Made by a program: the position numbers and the translations under genes
In this document: positions 1 through 11,541 of the stretch, in pieces
How positions within the stretch are numbered: the stretch's first letter is position 1
How the letters are laid out: the number at the start of each line of letters is the position of its first letter
The notes under the pieces: model-generated
Seen by the model: only the letters and a program-made list of their open reading frames with translations
What the model was told of the DNA's origin: nothing
Database searches by the model: none
Assembly (NCBI GenBank): GCA_014549065.1
Contig: JACDOX010000034.1
Span: forward strand, 2,993,356-3,057,355
Reading direction: 5' to 3'
DNA from: Cardinalis cardinalis
Lineage: Eukaryota; Chordata; Aves; Passeriformes; Cardinalidae
DNA length: 64,000 nucleotides

Positions 1-3000
1 TGAAGAGCAGATTATAAAGAAACAAAACTAAACAATGCAAAACCCCCAGTTCTTCTAGATATAAAAGAGGAAAATCATGCTTTGGCAATCAGGAGATGTA
101 AAGAAGGAACATACAATTTTTCTAAGATCGGGGACATCAGAAGAATTCAGTAACAGAATGTTCAGTTCTGAAAAAGAACAAATATTTTTGTGTTGTTCAT
201 CCTTGTTCCTGTTTGTTCTTGACTTTCCTCTTGCAGTCTAGTCTGCACTATCAGCTCTCACTGATACCACTTATGGCACATTTCCACTGGTCATTTTAGG
301 TGGTGACCAGTGCTTCTCATCTTTCTCGTCTTTCTTTATGAATCTTCTTCTTTATCCCTACTAAACAAAATCACTATCCTTCTGGTCNCTCAGGTATTAG
401 ACATTTCTGCTCTTTGTGCCTTATCCAGTAAGAAATATTCAAATACTGCTACTTTCTTAATACAAGCTTTGGAAGCTTCTTTTGCTTCACACATAGCCAC
501 GTCTTTCCTTTCACATTGCATTGATCAATGCCAGCTGCTTTTCTTTTACACCTCGGATTCATCAGCTTTTCTCCACCTATTACCACAGCTCTTGCAGAGA
601 TCAGATCTGTTAATCTTTTTTTCTCTTTTTTCATTGCACTCAGTTCAAGTTGTCCCTCTTCATGTAAAAGATCTCTCACAGGTCTCTCAGTATTTTTCCC
701 ACCTGTTCATGTCTCTTTTGCCATTGTGCATTCNAGGATCATGCTTTAGAAATGTCTTTAGCTTTTGTGGGTCTCTTCACTGTTCCTTACCTCTTGGAGG
801 AATGGTATTTACTGTTTTTTTTTTTTTTTTTTAATCACAGCTGTCTTCTCTTTGTGATAGTTTCCAAAGATCCACCTTTCCATTTGTGTGCATAATGCCT
901 CTGAATTTTCAAGTTCAGCTACATGCTTCCCTTTTATCTTTAGCCAAATAATTAAGGACATACAAAGGAGCAGTTGGTACAGATGAAAAGTGTGCATTTT
1001 GTAAAAATGCTCCATTTAAGACTGTTAACAAATGTATAATTTGTTCTACACATATATTAAAATGAATAAACAGAGTTATGATAGACAAAAATTGCATCCT
1101 AGTGTTGTCACCTAATTTTCACTTTCTCTGCTATTTTTAATATTTAATGGTGACTGTTCTGAGAGAGCGCTGATAAGGGCTACATGTACAATATATCTTG
1201 GGAACTATAACTATATTTGTGTAACTGTTGTTGATGTTGTTCTAAGTTATGTGGCCAAGGCAGATTTTCTTTACTGCAAAGGTAATGTGAAAGGTTGATG
1301 TGCCCCAGTAAGTGCCTTCTTGTTAAGAATTTGATCACACTTTTTTTTCCCTTTGTAAAAAAGAGCCTGAAGCTGTTAATGCACCAGTTTTCAGCTCTGT
1401 GAGGAAAAGACCAGAACAACGAATCTGCAAATGAAGTAAAATCTTGAAAAGACACTTTTTAAGTAAACATATTTCTCTAAAAAGTACCATAGGACCAATA
1501 TAATGGTTATTCTTGGTATAATAAGGCACACTAAGGAATACTTTATGGCAAGAGTATAAGTGTTTGCAGGGTTTTTTCTTGTAGAGAACTATATAATAAA
1601 GCAGATGTGGAGCTTTATTGTAAGCCATTCTTACTGTAATTTATCTCTAAGGTTTATTGAGAAAGCCTACATCAACTTTCTTCTACCCAATGAAAACTAC
1701 ATGTTTTTACTGTCTCTATGCACCTGTGTTTGTGAGACTATCTACCTTTTTCATTGTAGGAGCAAGTGTTTTTTAAAAAGCTCTTAAGATGTACAGAAGA
1801 ACCCTCATATCTGTTACTGGAGCACTGAGTAATAAAAAACTATGTGGCCATATAAAAGGAAGCAATGAAAAGGAAAGAATGAAAGTAACAAAAAACCAAC
1901 AATAACTTCAGCTTTCACTGCATATATTGCAAAAGCAAATTTTATTTTCTTAGTATGNTTTTTACTGTCATATTTCTCCATCCTCTCTAATGTATACTCT
2001 TATTCCTGTGTTTTTAGAGGAAAACAAAACTAATACTTTTCCTTACAGTTTCAATCTGGCCTTTACAGGTGATTGAATGCACTGTGGAAGAGATTACAGC
2101 ACACAGTTAATTTGTAAATTTTTAAATAAACGTGCAGGGTAGCAATGGAACAAATGGGTTTCATTAGCTCTGTTCCTAAAATTGTGTGCAAAATGACTAA
2201 GTCAGNTCCCATCTCACAAGAACAAGACATTGTAAATAGCTTGTTTATTATTTATTGAAAGCATGCTCGTTGTTGTGTAAGCAAAACTTCCTGCTCATAG
2301 TCTTTCACTGAGGGCAGNTACTGACCTCACCTATAGGGAGAGGGGCTGTTTGCCCAGTTCATGACTGCAGGAGCACTTTTTTCCAGTGGTAATGGACACT
2401 GGAGTTTAAATGTATGTTGTAGCAAAAGCAGGAAATCTTATTGCTCCAAAAGATGACCAAAATAACCCAAGTGTTATGAGTTTGCACAGATGTTAGCAGG
2501 CAAACCATTAGTTAGTGGATGCTTCCNAGCCCTGTGGAATAGAGGATTTGAAGGATTTCTGTGGGTGCCTTCCAAGCCATAGTAAAGGTTTGAAAGTTCA
2601 GTTAAAGTGAACTTTTTAACTTGAAGAATCACTAAAGTGATTCTTATTCACAGATTTAAAAAAAAAAAAGAAGGAGAGAGAAATAAACAAACCAAACAAC
2701 CTAGTCTGTAATTAACAGTCTTGTGGAGATTGAGGGTTTTAGGCTGTCTATGAGAATGTTGTAAGTAGTATCAAATGCAGAACACGTCCTTAGATTATGC
2801 AGGAGCTTACTGTATAGCATTATACTGTATACTGTATAATTCTGAACCCCTTGTCTGTGACACATAAGAGAGGAAAAAATGAGAAGAGTGCTTAGCTGCA
2901 TGAAGTCTTGGGCATGTGGGAAGAACCATAGTCAGTGAAAAAATGTGGGATCCCACATGTTCTTAGAACTTCATGGACACCAGTGTTATCAAATGCTGGC

Positions 3001-4108
3001 ATTTTCTTTACATAAAAAAGGAGTAACAGTGATTTTTTTNAAATTTGTATTTGAGTCCCTATGTATTTTTTTATTAAAAAGTAGGTACTGATGTACAAAA
3101 GAACAGTGCAATAACTGTGTATTAAGTAAGTAAAAAGACCATATTGAGTACAGTGTTAGGTAAGTCACTCATTCATACCCCATCAGACCTTCTTAGTAGT
3201 TGCTATTTATTTCCTTCACCTTAAGTTTTGTAGCAGTCAAATTGCTATGAGCAAGATTATCCTCAGAAGATATAAATATCTTCTTTTTAATTTTTAACTG
3301 TTATAAAGTTAACAAGAGAAAAAGACTTCCTTATCTGTAAAAATAATTTTCTTGGCAAACGCAATTGTTAGCTAAAATGTATGCAGAATAAATCTCTGAT
3401 TATTCATTCTGAAAGAAACTTGGATGGTGACTCTGAGCTGTACAGGTCTATGCAATTGCCAGATCTCAGACAGTTACAGGGGGTGATTGCTGAAATAGTT
3501 GCATGGATTTTTTAATTTGCTGGAGATTTATTTCTCCTTATTTTGAGGAGGATACAATTACGTTTAAGATCATTGGTGCCTCAGTCTTCAGCATTCTCAC
3601 CACTACAATATCTCTCTATCTGACAAAGTGAGAAAGACCTTAGACCTTGAAGAGTTTGGAAGAAAAATANGGAGGAGATAAAACTTAACTACTCTTCCTG
3701 CCAGTCTGAGAAAAACTGCGTATTACTTCAAAGCCTGTGTAGAAGTGGTGGCAAAAATAACCTCTGTAATGTATTTATTTGTGTAATTAGNTGGCTGATA
3801 TTGCAGTAGCTCTGGATGATCCCAACCTATTCTGTTCATGATTTCTATTTTGACTGTCACAGTCTCCAGAAAATGTGCACAGAAGAAAATTGTTTCAGTG
3901 AAAAGATAATAATCTTTTTGTTCTTCTTTCTTTTAACTGCATCTGATCTAAGCTAGAAGAATAGAAGAGTCTGGGGTTTTTTCCACTTCACTCTTTCTTC
4001 TTTAGTTTAGCCTTTATTTGAAAGTGTTGCTTGTAGATGAGTGCTAGTGACATATCCCTTGGAGGCACAGGAGAGGGAGGCTGACATGGGTCTCTTGTTT
4101 TTTTCCAG
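1..4108 (+). other. GUCY1A2: GUCY1A2 intron (partial, 5' end outside window)
   Basis: This is AT-rich non-coding sequence upstream of the penultimate GUCY1A2 exon. It ends in a pyrimidine-rich tract and a CAG acceptor just before 4109. An 18-base T run lies near 815-833. Open frames here are short and contain many stops. A patch on the minus strand (about 400-1010) reads like decayed coding sequence and is treated as a finding. I recognise no repeat family in the rest. Confidence 0.8.
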
Positions 4109-4263
4109 ATGAGGATAGGCATTCACTCAGGTTCGGTGCTGGCTGGCGTCGTCGGTGTGAGAATGCCGCGCTATTGCCTCTTTGGGAACAACGTCACACT
4201 TGCGAGCAAGTTCGAGTCAGGAAGTCACCCACGCCGCATCAATGTCAGTCCCACCACATACCA
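4109..4263 (+). CDS. GUCY1A2: GUCY1A2 penultimate coding exon (soluble guanylate cyclase alpha-2, catalytic domain)
   Basis: The 155-bp exon starts after a pyrimidine tract and CAG, reads in phase 0, and ends two bases into a codon before a consensus GTAAGT donor at 4264. It encodes 51 full residues beginning MRIGIHSGSVLAGVVG, followed by MPRYCLFGNNVTLASKFES and ending near INVSPTTY. These are class III nucleotide cyclase catalytic-domain signatures. The protein pairs with the beta-1 subunit to form the NO-sensitive enzyme that converts GTP to cGMP. By family knowledge the Cys in RYCLFG is the alpha-subunit residue that helps read the guanine base. The SHPRR stretch and SVLAG wording match my recollection of alpha-2 better than alpha-1 (GUCY1A1). 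The split codon CA|G completes Gln with the first base of the next exon. No stop or frameshift is seen, so the exon looks functional. Confidence 0.95.
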
Positions 4264-6128
4264 GTAAGTCCTCTTCACCCTTTCTTTCCTATTGTTTTTG
4301 TTCCAGCCTGTTTCCAGTTCCATCCTGTAACGTGCTCTGCCCTCAACACAGGGGATTCAACAGAAAGTTGGTAGGGCATCGGGACAGAGGAAAGAGGCAT
4401 TGTGTGGGGATGTCTGTCTTTGTTTGCAGGTTTGTATCAGAATGTACAAAGAACTCAGGCATTGGAGGCAAAGAGGCANAACAGAAAAGCCTGCCATTCC
4501 TGCTAAAAATAATATGTAACAGAAGAAGTGTGAGATACCTCCCAAAGTGATGTAGTTTTATGCACTATTACAGCTTTTGACTGGGGATTTGGGTTCCACC
4601 TGCTAAGCACAGTTCATGAAAGAGAGCACACTCCCATTGTCTCAGAAGGAAGTCGTATTTTGCCAGTCAGGTCAAGAGATTACAAAGAGATTTAATGCTT
4701 TCTTGAAGACGAANTTTCTTATTTAGCACTGTAAAGACACACTTGCTAGAAGCATTCTCATANTGTAGGAAAAAAGATTGAAAATGGCAAAGCATTTTCC
4801 CTAGCGTTTTGAAGAAATTATGCAAATGGAGAGAAGGCTTGATTAAATCTGGTTATGAGGAANAGCTCCTAAATAAAAAAGGTGTTCCTTGTTGTTCAAA
4901 TTTGACAGTTTGACTATTAGAATTTCTACTGTTTAGAGTAGAACTGATGCACTCATTTTCTTTTGGCAGGATATCTCAATCTTCCAGTGTTCTNTATCTG
5001 AAGTAATTTTCTGAAGATTTTGAGACTGTGGTAAATCTGTACACAGTTGCTCAAACAATATTGCTTTTCTTTCTTTTTTTTTTTCCTATTCAGAACTGTG
5101 AATCTCANATCTTTTCCCCCATAACTATCTATATGAATAAAAATTTTAAATAGGATTTCTTCATCCGAGTATTGAAGTGTCTGCTCTGCTAAAATGTGAA
5201 TCAGTCAGAAATTAAAGTTAAAAGTAATTAAACTAGTGCATAAAGTGACATTCTTCTGAAGAGCCCATTCACTTGAGATCATATTTTGAGAATGAAGCAA
5301 GTGTAACAAATGGAACAAGAGGTAGAATAACTGAATAGGGTTTGAATCATAAAGTGAACAGAAATCAATTCATATAGCTGTCTGGTAACATGCAAGAGAA
5401 GGACAATATATTGTTTTCCAAATCTAACCAAATCAAATCTATTGTTGTTTACAGAAGAAATTTTCATTTAAATAAAAATAAATGCAANAAATATGTAGGA
5501 AATTTCTGTTTGGAGCTTGGTATCATTTGAAAATAAATTGGTTTTGGGACCTTCCATACACAGCGTTCTACAGTGTTAGACTCTTAGTCATCCACTATGG
5601 GATAGAACGAACCCTCTAAAACCTGGTTGGAACACTCACCATAATTTTGTTTACCATTTGTGCTCCAGTTACAAAAATTACACAGTAGCAGGGCTTTCNG
5701 TGTGTGGTTTGTGGTTTGGCAAAAGGTGACCAAGACCCTGTGACAGGGAGCTGGACTTCTCTTGAGTAGGATCAGTTCTTACAAAGTGCTGTTCCCCAGC
5801 CTCAGATAGTTTTCAAGATATTCTGAAAGTGCANTCCATACTTTTTCAGAAAAGAGATCTTAGCACGTCGCAAATGTGGTTCAGGGGACTGATTTCACGT
5901 GGGGCTTTGGTGTTGCTTGCTCATGTTTCTGTCTCTGAGAGCAGAAACTGGTGAGCTAAACAGCTTTACGGAAATATAACTAGAGAGCAGCTATGGGATC
6001 TGTGGTGCACAAAACTCTCTTCATGCTGGGGCCAGAGTCACTTTCCATGTACCAGTGCACAGTGCCAGTTGTGTTGAATTTGGTTATGAGGCACCACCTC
6101 TGTGAGACACAAATTTGTGGTCATTGAA

Positions 6129-6231
6129 AAGCCTGATCTAGCTGCAGATGTTTTTGTTCATTGCAAGAGGCTTGGACTAGAAGGGCTTTAAAGGTCCCCT
6201 CCAACCCCATTGATTCTGTGGTTCTGTGACT
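6129..6231 (+). mobile_element. CR1 LINE 3'-tail fragment
   Basis: The segment follows the CR1 3' end: a 'cctgatctagctg' start, 'gcttggactagaagggctttaaaggtcc', then the closing ATTCTGTGGTTCTGTG tail. Only about 100 bp remain, so this is a heavily 5'-truncated copy. CR1 is the dominant bird non-LTR retrotransposon and inserts with such truncations. Confidence 0.85.
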
Positions 6232-9200
6232 GTATTTTCTTTTCATCACAGTTCTGGTTAAAAGACTGTTCTGAAAGTTAGTTTGAGGGCCCGTGTATGG
6301 AGCTTGTTAGAAATCTGTGGGTTTGTGCTGCCCATTTTCTGACTCTTAGTACATTGTGGCACAGAGAAGATGGCTTCTCTTCCCCTGTGTCTCATCTCTG
6401 CCCAGCTGCTGCTGGGCATTTTGTACCATGGCAAGTCAAATGTGAGTCNCCTTGGAGAGCGTTCTTACTAAGTCCTAGGTACCAAAACTTGAGTCGGATC
6501 TTCTCACCCTGCATATCTCTCAGGTTGCATCAAAACTGGGTTTTTTCACTTCCCTTTAATCCTAGAGTATGAATAGGACCATTTTCTTCATGATTGCTGA
6601 ACTTTCACCTTTATGACCCTCATGTCTGTACTTACTTTGCAGACAGTTATCAATGTAGACTGTTTGCTTCAAAAAGGGAAGAAGATAGAAAAGTAACTGA
6701 TTTTGTAGTAATGCTGTAACATAAAATTGCAAAAGAATACACAACAAAATACGGAATTATTGGTATTTTTAATCTGTGTTATTGTACTCAGTAAACAATC
6801 TGCTGTTAATCTGCTAAACAAATTCAGTGCTTGATTCAGAGAACTTGCAGTGGAAGTAACAGGCTAGACACATGGTTACAGGTAAAGGAAGTAGAAATGG
6901 AAAGAAAATATANGTTTGAATGAGATGCAGTTAGCATTCAAAATGAGTGGCTAAAAGTAGTGATGATGAGGCTGGAACAATTTTATATTACAGGCTTTGG
7001 AAATTATGTGAAATGATAAAATTAATGTGCATGGGGCAACTGGAAAAGTTGGTTTCAAACTATACCTTCTGGCACAGTTGGAAGCTTTAAAACAAGTAGG
7101 GAAGACATCAAGAAATAACACTGTTGACACAGTGGCCAGAAGAGACTGCAATTATAAAATACTCAAAGGGAAAGAATTATCCAGAGTTTCTGATAGTGAT
7201 CTGTGAGATTTAACNTAGTATCTTGGTTGTGTCCAAATCAAAAAGTAGTTATCTGATGCATCCATATGTAACTTTTCTTAAATATAATTTGTATGAGTNT
7301 ATATTTATTGTGTATAAATAAAGTGATTCATCACAAACTGAAAATGTATTTGTATTTGACTTTATATTCTTTGGCTTTATATTCTGTTAAATTCTCCTAT
7401 TTGATTGCACTGTGCTGCTGTGCACTTTAATACTGCTGTTAATATTTCTATTATCTAAGAGTTAGTGTTTTCCAAAGTAGATGATTTTGCAGTCATTATG
7501 AAAACAACAGTATTTTCAATTATATTAAACTACTGGCATTTATCATCATGTGTTTGTGTCTACCATGGNCCCTGATGGAAGTTGTGATACAACTTTCATA
7601 AAGCAAGCAAACTTTTATAAAGCTTGAAACATGTCCAATACTTAGCAGCTTTCATTTTACAGTAAAAATTATGCATCCTAAAGTGTCATCAGCATTCAAA
7701 TACTAATCACACCTCAGAATACCTATTATTGGTTACAGACACTTCCCTTCAAGCCTGTAATCTAATGAAGTAATAATCAGAGTCTGAAATGGTAAGTACA
7801 AGGTGTGATGTTTGTTGCTTAGCAGCAGCAGTGAGCCTGGGGCAGTCGTGCTTCAGTTACACCNGCCTGGGCAGAGCTCTGCTAGGTGTGAAACAACAAC
7901 TTTTACAAAGGTGGACTTTGCATTTTTTGAATCTGAAACATCACTTGTGTTTAAAATATCCTGTTCACTTGACTCAGACAGGTCTTTGGACCCAAGGATC
8001 ACAGATCCCCATTTGCTTTGAATCACTGAGCGTTGTGAAAGTAAATCACTGGATTAGCATTAGTAAAACTTCCAGTGAAAAATGTGGAAACTGGAGAAGA
8101 AGTTGAGCATCCCAGACTGGTCCCTGTATAAACATATGGACAGAAAAGAATAGGAAAAGAAGTTTATTTAATTCATTGTTATCCTGAATTGAATGGAATT
8201 TCACTATTTTCCATAGTCAGAAAGGAAGCACAGTAAGATTTATGAGACTCTTCAGCGCAGGAAAGAAATAAAATATTTTTTAGTTTTTTGTTTCAGCCTT
8301 TAAAAATTATTTTTGTGAGATATTAATATTATATACCCACATTTGTCTTGTTTTCCTAGTAGTGTTGCAATGTAATGCTTTGGGATTTCTAAGAGCTTAT
8401 CAAAAGCAGGTAAACATAGTTACTCCTGTTTGTCAAGTAACTCCTACTTAAGAATTAATTCTTTTTTTCCTCTTTCTACCTCTAGTCTTTTGCAGTATGT
8501 ATTTCTNTGGTGGAGTATGTGCTTCTGGCACTCAGTGCCGGGTACAGATACTTTCCCTTATCACATGTTGGGCAATGCATCTGGGACCTCAGCTTAGGCA
8601 AAGATGAACAGCCTGTATCCCACATCTTTATCTTGATTTAACAGAGAGTGTGTGTGCCTCATTGTTGAGCTGGGTGAGGTCATTGTGTGTTATCTGCATA
8701 AATTGCTCCTCAGCCTTTAAAATTGATTAAAACTGATGTAGGTTTTTAATAGTTCTTTCACAGAAAGTTGTATGAAAGAAGTTTTATGTAATTAAGAAAT
8801 ATTTCTATACTTCCCTCTTTACAGGGATTTTAAATTAAAATTAGGCTTTTCTTTAAAGTCCTTATTGATTTTTATTTTTATCAAATTATTTTTCCTACAG
8901 GTTATCTATTTATATGTATTACTTCTCCTACAGGTTATAGCTATCTCTACATCTATATTTTTCTGCCTCATATGGTCAAACCAATGAGCTTGCTCTCCCA
9001 AGAGCCTTTTCAGATTATTTCAGATTTTATTTCTCAGCANACTTTAAAAAAACCTGTTTGTTTTTATGTTGGTCAGTTCACTATGTATGTTTTCAAGAGN
9101 TATTGGTGAACAGATAATTTAGTTTTGGACTGATTGGGAATACAATTTATTCACGGGCACAAAAAATTATTGCTTGTCTAATTTTAGAAGCATAGTCAAA

Positions 9201-10740
9201 ACACACTGTTTTTTCTTGGATTTCTGCTCCCAGTGTCACCTGCTTCTGTGAGGCTGCACCTCCACAGTCACTGTGTTTTGTGATGGTGGTGCTTGGGCCT
9301 CTGGTGTCTGTCTGTGCTTGTGCTTTGTGACACTGTATTGTTGTTCAAGTTCAATTTAATTCAAGATTCACTCTACACAGGATAGCTGTGCTAGATCAGT
9401 GTTCAGTAGTTAACAGTGTATGTTACCCCACAGTTTCACACAGCTGATCTAAAGCTAAAAGGTGTTTAGGAAGAAGTCATCTGTTGGCTACACAGCTGTT
9501 AAAAGTACAAAAAGCTCAAGCCTGCAAAAATCCGGGCAGGTGTCCTGAGGCCAGCAGGATTTACACTGCTACATCAGTGTAAAGCCTGAGGCCTTTTAGT
9601 AGCAAACCTGTGCACTGAGCCTGTGATGTCCCAAAGAGAGAGCAAAAACCCAGTATTCTTTTTGCTTAGGTGAGTGAGAAAAAAAGTGTTAAAGGTCAGA
9701 GATGGACACTCAACATGCTGAGCTGCATGTGGTATGCAATATATTCCATTAAAAATCATGACTGGCCCTTTCATAACCTTTCCACAGTTGACCTGTATGA
9801 AGAAGGAACACCAGTACACTAACTTCCATTGTTTAAAAAGTAATAAATGCAATGTGAAATTTATTAGGTAGAGAGGTAGTCAGGNTTTTTTTTTCCATTC
9901 TTGCTATGTTTATAGCATGCACAGAAACTGAAGGAGAAATTCAAACCTGCTAAAGTTTAGAATGAAGTGCACTGATTTTAGCATTACAATAGCAAATTCA
10001 TATGTTTATACAGAGTATTTTAAGAGCAGCCTTCCAAAATTTCTAGTGACTGCTGTAATAATTTTTTATCTGTACTCATATGGAAACAAATGAGCTGTTT
10101 TATGTTATCAAGAAGATGCCCAGTTGGTGAAGGAAGCAACACTTGTTGCCACAGAGAAAGGGAGCAGCAGTCCAACAGGAGACAGTNTTCTCATANCCTG
10201 TTTGGAAAGCCATTAAAATTAGACTTTCCTAATTATACCAATTAATGGACTGATGTGAACAAGATTAACTAAAGGTTTTACAGTACTTCTGGAGTTAGGG
10301 CAGAAAAAACCTTTTTCTTTTGTTGATCTCTCTCCCTGTGATAGATAGGGTTTATGGAAGATTGACCTGGCCAATGGTGCATACTGTGTTTAGAAGTGCA
10401 GTGCATAGTTTCCTTTGTTGTAGAGCAAAATTTTATTTCCTTTAGAACTTTTGTTCAGTTTTGGTCTATACAGACCAATTTTCCTAAAGAAAAGTTCACA
10501 TTGAAGTTTAGTTCTGAGTGGGTGCTTTTGTGCTCTGATTCAGCAATCCAGTGAAAAGTACAAAAGCCTGACATCTCCCAGAGACAGAAGGGAAAACTGT
10601 GGGCATGGAGGGAGTTAAGAATCATCATGGGCAACATGCACTCAGTATAGAGGGCTTTGTAACAAGTAATTCTGCAATAGCACGTCTTTGTTAGTTCAAA
10701 TGGGAGAGATGAGCAATCACTATTTCTTACTTCAAATTAG

Positions 10741-11541
10741 AGGACTGGGCCATAGGAATCATATGAAGTTTAATAAGGGCAAGTGCCAGATTCTGCACGT
10801 GGGACCAGGCAACCCTGCTTGTGTGTGTAGACTGGGGAATGAGACACTGCAGAGAAGCACCATGGAAAGGGGCCTGGGGGTCCTGGTCTGTGGCAAGTTG
10901 AACATGAGCCAGCAGTGCCNTGGCAGCCAGGAGNGCCAACCCTGTCCTGGGGGCATCAGGCACAGCATGGCCAGCCGGGCAAGGGAGGGGATTGTCCTGC
11001 ACTGCTCTGCTCTGGGGCAGCCTCACCTCCAGTGCTGGGGGCAGTTCTGGGTGCCACAACATAAAAAAGACGTGAAACTATGGGAGAGGGTCCAAAGGAG
11101 AGTGATGGGTCTGGAGGGGAAGCTGTATGAGGAGTGGCTGAGGTCACTTAGTTTGTTCCACCTGGAGAAGAGGAGACTGAGGGGAGACCTCATTGCAGTC
11201 TGCAACTTCTTCATGAGGGGAAGCAGAGGGACAGGCACTGGTCTCTTCAGTCTTGTGACTGAAGTCAAGAAAAAGGCATGAAGCTGTGTTGGGAGAGGTT
11301 TAGGCTGGATATCAGGAAAAGGTGCTACACCCAGAAGGTGGTTGGGGNCTGGAACAGGCTCCTCAGGGATGTGGTTGCAGCACTGTGCCTGAGAGAGTTC
11401 AAGAGGTGTTTGAACAACACGGTCAGGCTCATGGTGTGAAGCTTGGGGATGGTCCTGTGCAGGGCCAGACTTGGACTTGATATTCATGATGGGTCTGATG
11501 GGTCTCTTCCAACTCAGCATATTCAGTGATTCTGTGGTTTT
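10741..11541 (+). mobile_element. CR1 LINE 3' fragment with remnant of ORF2 C-terminus
   Basis: About 800 bp match the 3' end of a CR1 LINE. The first half still reads as the C-terminal region of the ORF2 reverse-transcriptase protein, with the recognisable FNKGKCQILHVGPGNP stretch near 10767. It then gives typical CR1 text such as 'cacctggagaagaggagactgaggggagacctcattgc' and ends in an ATTCAGTGATTCTGTGG tail near 11540. The frame is broken by stops, and two Ns fall inside it (10920 and 10934). The copy is 5'-truncated and lies in sense inside the GUCY1A2 intron. It is a transposon remnant, not a host gene. Confidence 0.92.

Noticed and set aside
815..833. 18-base T run as proof of a retrocopy poly(A) tail
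   Set aside because: Similar T and A runs occur at many places in this AT-rich DNA. The candidate coding pieces lie on both sides of it, which does not fit a tail at the end of a retrocopy.
4174..4550. Open frames starting inside the GUCY1A2 exon and running into the intron
   Set aside because: They use the wrong frame for the conserved cyclase sequence and ignore the clear GTAAGT donor at 4264.
10688..11281. 197-codon + strand open frame as a host gene
   Set aside because: Its content is the CR1 ORF2 C-terminal remnant running into CR1 3' sequence, so it is a transposon relic.
11023..11520. 165-codon minus-strand frame
   Set aside because: Shadow of the CR1 element on the opposite strand.
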